A stretch of 43,561 nucleotides of DNA from Bog-756 sp036513075. GTDB lineage: Bacteria; Actinomycetota; Acidimicrobiia; Acidimicrobiales; RAAP-2. Positions 14,914 through 22,904 of the stretch are shown here, piece by piece. Position 1 is the stretch's first letter. Every line of letters begins with the position of its first letter. Under the pieces are notes generated by a model, which worked only from the letters and a program-made list of their open reading frames with translations, did not search any database and was not told the DNA's origin. The stretch lies in NCBI GenBank assembly GCA_036513075.1, contig DATBZS010000039.1:1-43561 (forward strand). Direction: 5' to 3'. The translations under genes and the position numbers were made by a program.

Positions 14914-16692
14914 ATGACCGACGAGACGACACCTCCCGACCCCACCGTCACCGCGGCCCTGCGGGCCCACAACCGGACCAAGGTGTATGTGGACGGACCC
15001 AACGACGTGCGCGTCCCCTTCCTCGAAGTCGCCCTCGCCGACTCGCCGGGCCGTGACGGGGCCACCCCCAACGAGCCGCTGCGTCTCTACGACACCTCGG
15101 GCCCGGGCTCGGTCCCGACGGTCGGGCTTCCCTCCCTCCGTCGGAAGTGGATCGCGGCGCGGTCCGACGTCGTCGAATACGAGGGCCGACCGGTCAACCG
15201 ACGCGACGACGGCCGGGCCGCGGTGCGCCGCGACGGCGATGGCCCGGTCGCCTTCCCGACCGACGGCCGCCGACCGCTGCGGTCGGCGGGCACTCCGGTC
15301 ACTCAGCTCCACTACGCCCGCGAGGGGGAGGTGACACCGGAGATGCAGTTCGTGGCCACTCGCGAAGGCGTTCCCGCCGAACTGGTCCGCGAGGAGATTG
15401 CCGCTGGACGGGCGATCCTGCCGGCCAATATCAACCACCCCGAATCGGAGCCGATGATCATCGGCTCGAAGTTCCTGGTGAAGGTCAACGCCAACATCGG
15501 GAACTCGGCGGTGTCCTCCTCCATCGAGGAAGAAGTCCAGAAGCTCACGTGGGCCACCCGGTGGGGCGCCGACACGGTCATGGACCTGTCGACCGGCCCG
15601 GACATCCACACCACGCGCGAGTGGATCCTGCGGAACTCGCCGGTGCCGATCGGCACGGTGCCGATCTACCAGGCTCTGGAGAAGGTGGACGGAGCTCCCG
15701 AGGAACTGACCTGGGACCTCTACCGCGACACGCTCATCGAGCAGGCCGAACAGGGGGTGGACTACTTCACCATCCATGCCGGCGTGCTGCTCCGCTACGT
15801 GCCGATGACGGCCAGGCGGATGACCGGCATCGTCAGCCGGGGCGGTTCGATCATGGCCGCCTGGTGCCTGGCCCACCACTCCGAGAACTTCCTCTATACC
15901 CGGTTCGAGGAGATCTGCGAGATCATGGCCGCGTACGACGTCGCCTTCTCCCTCGGTGACGGGCTCCGTCCCGGGTCGATCGCCGACGCCAACGACGAGG
16001 CCCAGTTCGCCGAACTTTCGACCTTGGGCGAGCTCACCGAGATCGCCTGGCGTCACGATGTCCAGGTGATGATCGAGGGTCCGGGCCATGTCCCGCTGCA
16101 CAAGATCGTGGAGAACGTCACACTGCAGAAGGAGGTCTGCCATGACGCGCCCTTCTACACGCTCGGCCCGTTGACGGTGGATGTGGCTCCGGGCTATGAC
16201 CACATCACTTCGGCCATCGGCGCCGCCGTCATCGGCATGGCCGGGACCGCCATGCTCTGCTACGTGACCCCGAAGGAGCATCTCGGCCTCCCGAACCTGG
16301 AGGACGTCAAGCAGGGGATGATCGCCTACAAGATCGCCGCTCACGCAGCCGACCTGGCCAAGGGTCATCCCGGTGCCCAGTCCTGGGACGACGCCCTGTC
16401 CAAGGCGAGGTTCGAGTTCCGGTGGGAGGACCAGTTCAACTTGGCCATGGACCCCGAGACGGCCCGTTCGTTCCACGACGAGACTCTGCCCGCCGCCCCG
16501 GCCAAGACCGCCCACTTCTGCTCGATGTGCGGCCCGAAGTTCTGCTCCATGCGGATCAGTCAGGATGTCCGGGATTACGCCGAGGGCAAGGGAATGGACC
16601 TGGCCACCGCCGTCGAGATCGGCCTGAAGGAGAAGTCGGCCGAGTTCCTCGAGTCCGGCGCCGAGGTCTACCGGGAGCCGTCGGCCACCTGA
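14914..16692 (+). CDS. thiC: Phosphomethylpyrimidine synthase ThiC
   Basis: A radical-SAM enzyme that rearranges aminoimidazole ribotide to hydroxymethylpyrimidine phosphate for thiamine synthesis. The 592-residue product has the ThiC core (MQFVATREGVPAELVREEIAAGRAILPANINHPE, GTVPIYQALEK, DYFTIHAGVLLRYVP, SLGDGLRPGSIADANDEAQ, MIEGPGHVPLHKI). It ends with the cluster motif C536-S-M-C539-x4-C544, the CX2CX4C that binds [4Fe-4S]. The start at 14914 has GAAGGG six bases upstream; in-frame codons before it are not family-like. No thiamine genes are adjacent. I looked for a TPP riboswitch in the 167-bp upstream region and did not find the conserved CUGAGA or ACCUGAU elements, so regulation must be by other means. 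Confidence 0.97.
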   Translation: MTDETTPPDPTVTAALRAHNRTKVYVDGPNDVRVPFLEVALADSPGRDGATPNEPLRLYDTSGPGSVPTVGLPSLRRKWIAARSDVVEYEGRPVNRRDDGRAAVRRDGDGPVAFPTDGRRPLRSAGTPVTQLHYAREGEVTPEMQFVATREGVPAELVREEIAAGRAILPANINHPESEPMIIGSKFLVKVNANIGNSAVSSSIEEEVQKLTWATRWGADTVMDLSTGPDIHTTREWILRNSPVPIGTVPIYQALEKVDGAPEELTWDLYRDTLIEQAEQGVDYFTIHAGVLLRYVPMTARRMTGIVSRGGSIMAAWCLAHHSENFLYTRFEEICEIMAAYDVAFSLGDGLRPGSIADANDEAQFAELSTLGELTEIAWRHDVQVMIEGPGHVPLHKIVENVTLQKEVCHDAPFYTLGPLTVDVAPGYDHITSAIGAAVIGMAGTAMLCYVTPKEHLGLPNLEDVKQGMIAYKIAAHAADLAKGHPGAQSWDDALSKARFEFRWEDQFNLAMDPETARSFHDETLPAAPAKTAHFCSMCGPKFCSMRISQDVRDYAEGKGMDLATAVEIGLKEKSAEFLESGAEVYREPSAT

Positions 16693-16977
16693 GGCAGGCG
16701 GTCGGCGGGACCCGAGCAGGGCCCATCGTCGCCACCCATGGGGACCGGTCGTCCCTGCTCATCGCCCCGTTGACCCGCCGTATAGGGGGTTGCCGGGTAC
16801 ACTGGGGACCGTGGTCGGGTGAGTGCCCACCACCGGGGTCTTCCTCATCCTGTTCTCCTGGCCCGCACAGCGGCTCGGACAATGACCCGAGGCGGGCCCG
16901 CACGCAGCCGTGACTAGCACGGTGCTGACGGTCGGCCTCGGCCGTCGATGAACGATGAGAGAGAGCTTCTGAACCCC
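16693..16977 (+). promoter_or_regulatory. Long GC-rich leader region before the helicase gene
   Basis: No gene is supported in these 285 bases. TACACT at 16798-16803 is the best -10 hexamer, placing a start near 16810 and leaving a leader of about 170 nt. TTGACC at 16770-16775 is too far away (22 bases) to be its -35 partner. Short GC-rich complementary segments occur towards the end of the leader. Long structured leaders are known for some cold-shock RNA-helicase genes, so autoregulation is possible. Confidence 0.35.
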
Positions 16978-18225
16978 ATGACCACCATCACCGATCCGTC
17001 GGATCGCGCCGTGGAGAATGCCGTCGGGACCGATCCTGACGCACTCGCACCTGACCAGCAGAAGTCCTTCGCCGAGCTCGGCGTGGACCCCGCCATCGTG
17101 GCCGCCCTGGAGGAACAGGGCATCCGCGCCCCCTTCGCCATCCAGGCCATGACCGTCGTCGACGCTCTGGCCGGCCGTGACGTCTGCGGCAAGGCCAAGA
17201 CCGGCTCCGGCAAGACCCTGGCGTTCGGCGTGCCGCTCCTGCAGCGCACCATGGCCTCGCCGGCCACCGAGCCGGGCCGCCCGAAGGCGCTCGTGCTCGT
17301 CCCGACCCGCGAGCTCGCCGTCCAGGTGAGCGAGGTGTTCGAGCCCCTGGCCGAGGCCGCCGGCCTCCAGACCGTCGCCGTCTACGGCGGCGCTGACATC
17401 GAGCGTCAGATCAAGAAGCTCGGTCGGGGAGTGGACGTGATCATTGCCACCCCCGGCCGTCTCATCGACTTGGGCGACCGCGGCGAGCTGTCCGTCGCCG
17501 ACCTCGAGACCCTGGTGCTCGACGAAGCCGACCGCATGGCCGACATGGGCTTCATGCCCCAGGTCGAGTGGGTACTGCGCCGCCTCGAACGCGAGCACCA
17601 GACCCTGCTGTTCTCCGCCACGTTGGACGGTGCTGTCGACCGCTTGGTCAGCCGTTACATGAACGACCCCGTCCTCCATGAGGTCGCCTCGCCGACGAAC
17701 ACGGTCGAGGCCATGGAGCACCGGTTCATCGAGGTCCACCAGATGGACCGGGTGAAGGTCTGCGCCGCCATCTGCCGCAGCGCCGACAAGGTTCTCGTGT
17801 TCGTGCGCACCAAGCACGGCTGTGACCGGCTGGTCGAGCAGCTGGGCAAGGAAGGCGTCAAGGCCGGTGCTATCCATGGCGACCTCCGCCAGGCCAACCG
17901 TGAACGGACCCTGAAGGACTTCACCGAGGGCAAGCTCCACGTCCTCGTGGCCACCGACGTCGCCGCCCGTGGCCTGCACATCGATGCCGTCGACGTGGTC
18001 ATCCACTTCGACCCGCCGGAAGATCACAAGGCCTACCTCCACCGCTCCGGTCGCACCGCCCGGGCCGGTTCGGCCGGCCTGGTCGTCTCGCTCGTCCAGT
18101 GGAATCAGGTCCTGGAGATCGAGCGGATCCAGACCCGGCTCGGACTGCGCATGCCCATCGTGGAGATGTTCTCCAACGATCCCCGTCTGGCCGACCTGGT
18201 CGACTGGACCCCCGAGAAGTCCTGA
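16978..18225 (+). CDS. DEAD-box ATP-dependent RNA helicase
   Basis: A 415-residue DEAD-box helicase that unwinds RNA duplexes, likely in ribosome assembly, mRNA turnover or cold adaptation. The motifs are in order: Q-motif region (FAELGVDPAIVAAL...PFAIQ), motif I AKTGSGKT (73-80), PTREL, TPGR, DEAD (182-185), SAT (213-215), then in the second RecA domain VFVRTK, HGDLRQANRERTL, ATDVAARGLHI and motif VI HRSGRTAR (355-362). There is no long C-terminal RNA-binding extension, so it is a minimal helicase of the RhlE/SrmB size class. The ATG at 16978 is preferred; an in-frame ATG at 16948 would add ten residues. The PIG-L gene follows 78 bp downstream. Confidence 0.95.
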   Translation: MTTITDPSDRAVENAVGTDPDALAPDQQKSFAELGVDPAIVAALEEQGIRAPFAIQAMTVVDALAGRDVCGKAKTGSGKTLAFGVPLLQRTMASPATEPGRPKALVLVPTRELAVQVSEVFEPLAEAAGLQTVAVYGGADIERQIKKLGRGVDVIIATPGRLIDLGDRGELSVADLETLVLDEADRMADMGFMPQVEWVLRRLEREHQTLLFSATLDGAVDRLVSRYMNDPVLHEVASPTNTVEAMEHRFIEVHQMDRVKVCAAICRSADKVLVFVRTKHGCDRLVEQLGKEGVKAGAIHGDLRQANRERTLKDFTEGKLHVLVATDVAARGLHIDAVDVVIHFDPPEDHKAYLHRSGRTARAGSAGLVVSLVQWNQVLEIERIQTRLGLRMPIVEMFSNDPRLADLVDWTPEKS

Positions 18226-18303
18226 ACCCGTCTGCCCCGGGCGGTGGCCATGGCCGGTTCCGTCCGGCGGACCGCCGTCCCCGTCACCACCGAGGAGCAC
18301 CGC

Positions 18304-19050
18304 GTGCCCGATCGACCTGAGCCGATGACCGTCGACGGCGGATCCGACGACGTCGGGCAGATCCTGGTCGTCACCGCCCACCCCGACGACGTCGACTTCG
18401 GCGCCGCCGGTTCGGTGGCGACGTGGACCGGCCGGGGCATCGAAGTCGCCTACTGCATCGTCACCGACGGCGACGCCGGCGGGTCCGACCAGTCGATCAC
18501 CCGGGCCGAGATGGCCGTCATCCGCCGCGAGGAGCAACTGGAGGCAGCCCGTGCCGTCGGGGTCACCGACGTGACGTTCCTCGGGTTCCCCGACGGTCGG
18601 GTCACGGCCAGCCTCGAGTTGCGGGCCTCCATCTCCCGAGTCATCCGCCTGGTCCGTCCCGACCGGGTGGTGTGCCAATCGCCTGAGCGGAACTGGGAGC
18701 GCATCTACGCCAGCCATCCGGACCACCTGGCCGCGGCCGAGGCGGCGGCCTGCGCGGTCTATCCCGACGCCCGCAACCCCTTCGCCTTTCCCGAACTCCT
18801 GGAGGAGGGTCTGGTCGAGCACACCGTGCCCGAGATGTGGGTGATGGCGACGGAGCGGGCCAATCGGGTCGTCGACGCCACCGACGTCTACGAACAGAAG
18901 CTGAAGGCACTCAAGTCCCACCGCAGCCAAGTCGGCGAGGGCGAGCACCTCGACGAGCTGCTCCGGAGATGGATGGCCGGAACCGCGCTGGCCGCCGGAC
19001 TCCCGGAGGGACATCTCGCCGAGGCCTTCCACGTGGTGAACACCGCGTAG
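18304..19050 (+). CDS. PIG-L/LmbE family deacetylase
   Basis: A 248-residue zinc-dependent N-acetylglucosaminyl deacetylase family protein (PIG-L/LmbE/MshB fold). The zinc site is AHPDDVDFGAAG near the N-terminus, and the third ligand is in HPDHLAAAEAA. GDAGGSDQSITRAEMAVIRREEQLEAARAVGV is the typical following segment. MshB (mycothiol synthesis) and Mca belong to the same family, but AHPDDVDFG is the generic form and I would not call it MshB. The GTG at 18304 is chosen because GAGGAG (18292-18297) lies six bases before it. Its stop TAG shares its last base with the GTG start of the next gene, so the two are translationally coupled. Confidence 0.92.
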   Translation: MPDRPEPMTVDGGSDDVGQILVVTAHPDDVDFGAAGSVATWTGRGIEVAYCIVTDGDAGGSDQSITRAEMAVIRREEQLEAARAVGVTDVTFLGFPDGRVTASLELRASISRVIRLVRPDRVVCQSPERNWERIYASHPDHLAAAEAAACAVYPDARNPFAFPELLEEGLVEHTVPEMWVMATERANRVVDATDVYEQKLKALKSHRSQVGEGEHLDELLRRWMAGTALAAGLPEGHLAEAFHVVNTA

Positions 19051-19781
19051 TGACTCAACTCCCGGCCGGATCGGCGGGACACCCCTGGGCCGTCCTCCAG
19101 CACGTGGCCCACGAGGGTCCGGGGACGATCGCCCGAGTGCTGGGCGAGACCGGCCACGAGGTGGTCGTGACAAGGCTATTCCTGGGCGATGCGCTACCGT
19201 CGGCCAACGACATCGCCGGCCTGGCGGTCATGGGCGGCCCGATGGGGGTCCATGACGACGAGGAGCACCCCTGGTTGGGTCCCGAGCGGGATCTCATCCG
19301 CGAAGCTGCGGCCCGCGACCTCCCCGTGCTCGGCGTGTGCCTCGGGTCCCAGCAGCTGGCTGCCGCCCTCGGCGCTCAGGTGACCACGGGTCCGGAGGAG
19401 GAGGTCGGGATCGGGCAGGTCGAGTTCACTGCTGACGGCCGTCGCGATCCGGTGCTCGGGCCCGAGTACAACGGGCTGTCCGGTACCACGGTGCCGTGCG
19501 TCCACTGGCACCGGGACACCTTCTCCCTACCCGACGGAGCCGTCCATCTGGCTGCCACCCGTCGCTACCCCCACCAGGCGTTCCGGGTAGGGACCCGCGC
19601 CTACGGCCTCCAATTCCACGTCGAGGTGGACGCCGCCCTGGCCGAAGCCTGGCGGCCGATGCTGCCCGAGGGCGTGACGCTGCCAGAGGCCGACGTCGCT
19701 CGGATCGCGAGCGTCGGTCGTCGGATCCTGCAACGGTTCGTCGAGGTGGCGACGACCCGTCCCGTTGGCGTCGAGGTGTGA
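19050..19781 (+). CDS. Class I glutamine amidotransferase-like protein
   Basis: A 243-residue stand-alone class I amidotransferase domain of the GMP-synthase/YfeJ-like kind, expected to release ammonia from glutamine. The nucleophile Cys 97 is in LGVCLGSQQLAAALG, and the catalytic His 190 and Glu 192 are in GLQFHVEVD. MGGPMGVHDDEEHPWL at the N-terminal side is a frequent motif of the GMP synthase-like group that acts on small molecules. No synthase domain is fused and none is adjacent, so the acceptor is unknown. The GTG at 19050 overlaps the previous stop by one base, and the gene ends in a GTGA overlap with the next one. Some family members hydrolyse gamma-glutamyl compounds. Confidence 0.9.
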   Translation: MTQLPAGSAGHPWAVLQHVAHEGPGTIARVLGETGHEVVVTRLFLGDALPSANDIAGLAVMGGPMGVHDDEEHPWLGPERDLIREAAARDLPVLGVCLGSQQLAAALGAQVTTGPEEEVGIGQVEFTADGRRDPVLGPEYNGLSGTTVPCVHWHRDTFSLPDGAVHLAATRRYPHQAFRVGTRAYGLQFHVEVDAALAEAWRPMLPEGVTLPEADVARIASVGRRILQRFVEVATTRPVGVEV

Positions 19782-20479
19782 GCGTGATGCCGGAGGCGTC
19801 GCCGGTCGTGGCCGATTCAGACGATGACGACATCGAGGGGCCGGTCAAGCCGAAGCTGCGCGGGGTCCTCCACGAGGTCGCCTTCTTCGCTTCGTTGGTG
19901 TCGGGGGCGTGGCTGGTGTGGGACGCGCCGACCACCTCCTCGAAGCTGATCTGCCTGGTCTATGCATGCGCCATCTCGCTGCTGTTCGGGGTGAGCGCCC
20001 TCTTCCACCGCCACACCTGGGGCCCGGTCGGCCGCCGCCGGATGCGTCGGGCCGACCACTCGACCATCTTCGTCGCCATCGCCGGGTCCTATACGGCGGT
20101 GGCCGGCATCGCTCTGACAGGGTGGGCCCGCACCGCGGTGCTCCTCATCGTGTGGATCGGTGCGGCTCTCGGCATCACTCTGCGACAGCTCTGGCTCGAC
20201 GCCCCGAAGTGGGTGATCGCCCTGCCCTACGTGGTGGTTGGCTGGGCCGCCGTCGCCGTGCTGCCCCAGCTCTACCGGGCCCTCGGCCCCACCGGGTTCG
20301 CGCTGCTGCTCGTCGGGGGCCTCGCCTACTCGGCCGGAGCCGTCGTCTATGCCATCAAGAAGCCCAACCCGGCACCGGGCATCTTCGGCTACCACGAGGT
20401 GTTCCACGCCTGCACCATCGTCGGGGCGGTGGTCCACTTCGTCGTGATCGCCGTGTTCGTACTCCCCCTCGCGTCCTGA
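19778..20479 (+). CDS. Hemolysin III / PAQR-family membrane protein
   Basis: A 233-residue hemolysin-III-type membrane protein (PAQR superfamily) with about seven hydrophobic segments after an acidic N-terminus. The conserved zinc-site residues are visible: SALFHRHTW in the second segment, DHSTIFVAIAGSYT in the third and HEVFHACTIVGAVVHF in the last. PAQR receptors and their bacterial relatives are thought to be metal-dependent hydrolases of lipid amides; the name hemolysin is historical and does not imply toxicity. The start GTG at 19778 forms a GTGA overlap with the amidotransferase stop; an ATG at 19787 is an alternative. It is the last gene of the coupled PIG-L / amidotransferase / HlyIII set. 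Confidence 0.92.
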   Translation: MSVMPEASPVVADSDDDDIEGPVKPKLRGVLHEVAFFASLVSGAWLVWDAPTTSSKLICLVYACAISLLFGVSALFHRHTWGPVGRRRMRRADHSTIFVAIAGSYTAVAGIALTGWARTAVLLIVWIGAALGITLRQLWLDAPKWVIALPYVVVGWAAVAVLPQLYRALGPTGFALLLVGGLAYSAGAVVYAIKKPNPAPGIFGYHEVFHACTIVGAVVHFVVIAVFVLPLAS

Positions 20480-20531
20480 GGCGCACCCGCCCCATCTTGG
20501 CGGCGTCGGACGACGTGCCGTACGTTGGGCC

Positions 20532-20759
20532 ATGGCCCTCACCCTGTACGGCGTCGTCTCCCTCACCTTCATGATGACCATGTACGCCCTGGAGAAACGG
20601 GGCAACGGCTTCGTCCTGGCCTTCGCCCTGGGGTGCGCGTTGTCCTCGAGTTACGGCTTCGCATCGGGAGCGTGGCCCTTCGGCGTGGTCGAGGGGATCT
20701 GGACCGTCATCGCCCTGCGACGCTGGTGGGTGACCGACCACACCGCGCCGGCCGCCTGA
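20532..20759 (+). CDS. Small conserved-type membrane protein
   Basis: A 75-residue protein with two hydrophobic stretches (TLYGVVSLTFMMTMYAL and FVLAFALGCALSSSYGFASGAWPFGVVEGIWTVIAL) and a basic end (RRWW). I recall similar small proteins in other actinobacteria, with the same LAFALGCALSS and WPFGVVE strings, but no function is known. TACGTT (20521-20526) lies five bases before the ATG, consistent with a leaderless transcript. Nothing in the neighbourhood points to a role. The reading frame ends cleanly before the next gene's ribosome site. Confidence 0.75.
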   Translation: MALTLYGVVSLTFMMTMYALEKRGNGFVLAFALGCALSSSYGFASGAWPFGVVEGIWTVIALRRWWVTDHTAPAA

Positions 20760-20831
20760 GTTCCCGACCATCGGAATGGCATCCCATCAACGACTGGCCG
20801 GGCAGCCGGCATTCGTGGGACGGTGGAGATG

Positions 20832-21914
20832 ATGGCCGAACACACGCAGCTGGTGGTCTGCGAGGGTGACGAGACGGGCCAGGAGCTCCTCGACGAGGCG
20901 CTCCGGGTACTCGACCCCTCGGTCATCGGGGTACCGCTGGACCTGATCCGCTTCGACCTGTCCCTCGAAAACCGGCGACGGACGAAGAACGCGGTGGTGT
21001 CCGAGGCCGCTGCGGCCATGGTGGAGGTCGGGCTCGGCCTGAAAGCCGCGACGATCACCCCGCCCGAGACCGGTGACGTCGGCTCGCCCAACCGGATCCT
21101 GCGCGAGGGCGTGGGTGGTTCGGTGATCGTCCGAACCGGCCGCCGCATTCCGGGCGTGGTCCCCCTGGCACCGGTCGTCCATCCCATCGTGGTCGTCCGA
21201 ATGGCCGTTGGCGACGCGTACGGAGCCGACGAAGGCCGGACCGGCACGGTCGGCGGGTTCGATGAGCAGGCGTGGAGGACCGAGCGCATCGACCGTTCGG
21301 TGTGCCGCTCGGTGGCGGAGTACTCCTTCCGGGCCGCTGCAGTTCTCGGAGCCTGCGTGTTCGGTGGACCGAAGTGGACCGTCTCGACGGTCTACGAGGG
21401 GATGCTGAAAGAAGAGATGGACGCGGCCGCCGCACGTCACCCAGACGTCCCCTACCGTCCCGTGCTCATCGACGCGGCTTACGCCGGGCTGCTTACCGAG
21501 GCTGACGACCAGTCATTGGTCATTCCGGCCCTCAACCGCGACGGCGACTGCCTGTCGGACCTGGTCCTCGCCCTCTTCGGCTCCATCGCCGGGGCCGAGT
21601 CGGTCCTGCTCGCCCTCGACGACGACCTGCATCCCACTGTGGCCATGGCCGAAGCGCCTCACGGCACGGCGCCGTCGCTGCAGGGCAAGAACGTGGCCAA
21701 CCCGATGGCCATGCTGCTGGCGTGTGCCGCCGCACTCGACCATGCCTCGATGGTCCAGGGCCATGCTGTTTCGGACGCGGCAACGGCCATCCGCGATGCG
21801 ACCCTCGGTGCGGCGGCCGATGGGGTCCGCACCTTCGACCTCGGAGGTGGGGCATCGACCAGCGGTGTCGTCGACGAGGTGATCCGGCGGATCCGGAAGT
21901 ACTCGACCGCCTGA
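20832..21914 (+). CDS. Isocitrate/isopropylmalate dehydrogenase family protein
   Basis: A 360-residue member of the beta-decarboxylating dehydrogenase family. The C-terminal half has the family's metal and cofactor motifs: NRDGDCLSDLVLALFGSIAG (metal Asp residues) and AEAPHGTAPSLQGKNVANPMAM (cofactor loop). The middle segment PKWTVSTVYEGMLKEEMD resembles the type II NADP-isocitrate dehydrogenase sequence around its catalytic Lys/Tyr. The N-terminal part VCEGDETGQELL is the usual GDGIG-like start, but with GDETG. The substrate cannot be read from sequence; isocitrate, isopropylmalate, tartrate or homoisocitrate are all possible. Start choice is between ATG 20829 and 20832; GGTGGAG is immediately upstream, so 20832 has the better spacing. 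The aconitase gene at 24282-26972 is near but on the other strand. Confidence 0.85.
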   Translation: MAEHTQLVVCEGDETGQELLDEALRVLDPSVIGVPLDLIRFDLSLENRRRTKNAVVSEAAAAMVEVGLGLKAATITPPETGDVGSPNRILREGVGGSVIVRTGRRIPGVVPLAPVVHPIVVVRMAVGDAYGADEGRTGTVGGFDEQAWRTERIDRSVCRSVAEYSFRAAAVLGACVFGGPKWTVSTVYEGMLKEEMDAAAARHPDVPYRPVLIDAAYAGLLTEADDQSLVIPALNRDGDCLSDLVLALFGSIAGAESVLLALDDDLHPTVAMAEAPHGTAPSLQGKNVANPMAMLLACAAALDHASMVQGHAVSDAATAIRDATLGAAADGVRTFDLGGGASTSGVVDEVIRRIRKYSTA

Positions 21915-22014
21915 TCCTGGCGGGAGTTGGTACCGAGCGAGGTCGGGAGTGGTGCGTTCAATGCCGGTATCGGTGCGGAAAGCACCTGCCGCGCCCGTTG
22001 CTACCATCGCCCAC

Positions 22015-22782
22015 GTGACTACCCGAGCTGTGGTCTTCGACCTCGACGACACGCTCATCGTCGAGGAGTCCTACGCCATGGCGTCGCTGCGCGAGGCGCT
22101 CGGCACGCTGCCCGGTATCGACCCGGTGGCATCCGAGCAGACCGCCCTCGAGGCCGCCCGTTCGGTGTGGAAGACGGGTGGCGACTACCAACGATGCGTC
22201 GAGCTCGGCTTTGCGTCGTGGGAAGGGCTCTGGTCGACCTTCGAGGGCAATCACCACTCAGTGGCCGGCCTCGTCGCTTGGGCGCCCACCTACCGGATCA
22301 AGGCATGGAGGGCGATAGGAGCGGCCGTCGGCGTCGACGACCCCATGCTGCTGTCCTCTGCCGCACAGCGTTTCGAGGACGCCCAACGTCGGGGTCATCC
22401 GATCATCGAGGGAATGCACGACACCATCGCCGAGATGGGTGCCCGCCACCCGTTGGGCCTGATCACCAATGGACCTTCGGACATCCAGCGTCTCAAGCTC
22501 GACCAGGCCGGTCTTTCCTCCACCTTCGCCGTCGAGGTGATCTCCGGCGAGCTCGGAGTGGGCAAACCCGAGCCTGAGGTGTTCCTCGGCCTGCTCGAGC
22601 GCCTGGGCGCCGCACCCGAGGCGTCACTGATGGTCGGGGACAGCTGGGAGCGGGACATCGAGGGCGGACTCGCCGCCGGCATGTCGGCCGTGTGGATCGC
22701 CGACGGCCGGACACCACCGGCCGAGCTCCCCCGGGTGAAGGTGGTCGACTCGGTGGTCGAGCTGATCGGCCTGTTGGACTGA
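22015..22782 (+). CDS. HAD-superfamily hydrolase
   Basis: A 255-residue HAD hydrolase with an alpha-helical C1 cap, probably a phosphatase of a small metabolite. Motif I is VFDLDDTLI (Asp 9 nucleophile, Asp 11), motif II is LITNGPS, motif III is GVGKPEPEVF, and motif IV is VGDSWERDI. The cap lies between motif I and II (about residues 20-135). The GTG at 22015 is chosen since motif I should be near the N-terminus and TACCAT (22002-22007) lies seven bases ahead, a leaderless arrangement; an in-frame start at 21949 would add 22 residues. It stands alone, 100 bp after the dehydrogenase gene. Substrate unknown. Confidence 0.9.
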   Translation: MTTRAVVFDLDDTLIVEESYAMASLREALGTLPGIDPVASEQTALEAARSVWKTGGDYQRCVELGFASWEGLWSTFEGNHHSVAGLVAWAPTYRIKAWRAIGAAVGVDDPMLLSSAAQRFEDAQRRGHPIIEGMHDTIAEMGARHPLGLITNGPSDIQRLKLDQAGLSSTFAVEVISGELGVGKPEPEVFLGLLERLGAAPEASLMVGDSWERDIEGGLAAGMSAVWIADGRTPPAELPRVKVVDSVVELIGLLD

Positions 22783-22829
22783 ATCGGGCGGGCCACCACC
22801 CGTCATCTGTGGCACGGCGCAATGGCACC

Positions 22830-22868
22830 TTGACCCCAGCAAATGACAGTGATGTGATTCATGGGGTC
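22830..22868 (+). promoter_or_regulatory. Promoter with flanking inverted repeat before the cupin-like gene
   Basis: TTGACC (22830-22835) and TGTGAT (22853-22858) are 17 bases apart, a reasonable promoter, with start near 22865. GACCCCA (22832-22838) and TGGGGTC (22862-22868) form a perfect 7-bp inverted repeat that spans the -35 element and the start point. A repressor or looped dimer could bind it. The half-site ACCCCA also occurs in the palindrome at 14195-14214. Confidence 0.4.
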
Positions 22869-22904
22869 GGGCACATCGCCTGGCGGCGGTGCGGGGAGGA
22901 CTCC

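Noticed and set aside
14806..16515. A 569-codon minus frame
   Set aside because: Antisense to thiC, with low-complexity composition and no motif.
16759..19173. An 804-codon minus frame
   Set aside because: Antisense to the helicase and PIG-L genes, both of which have complete motif sets.
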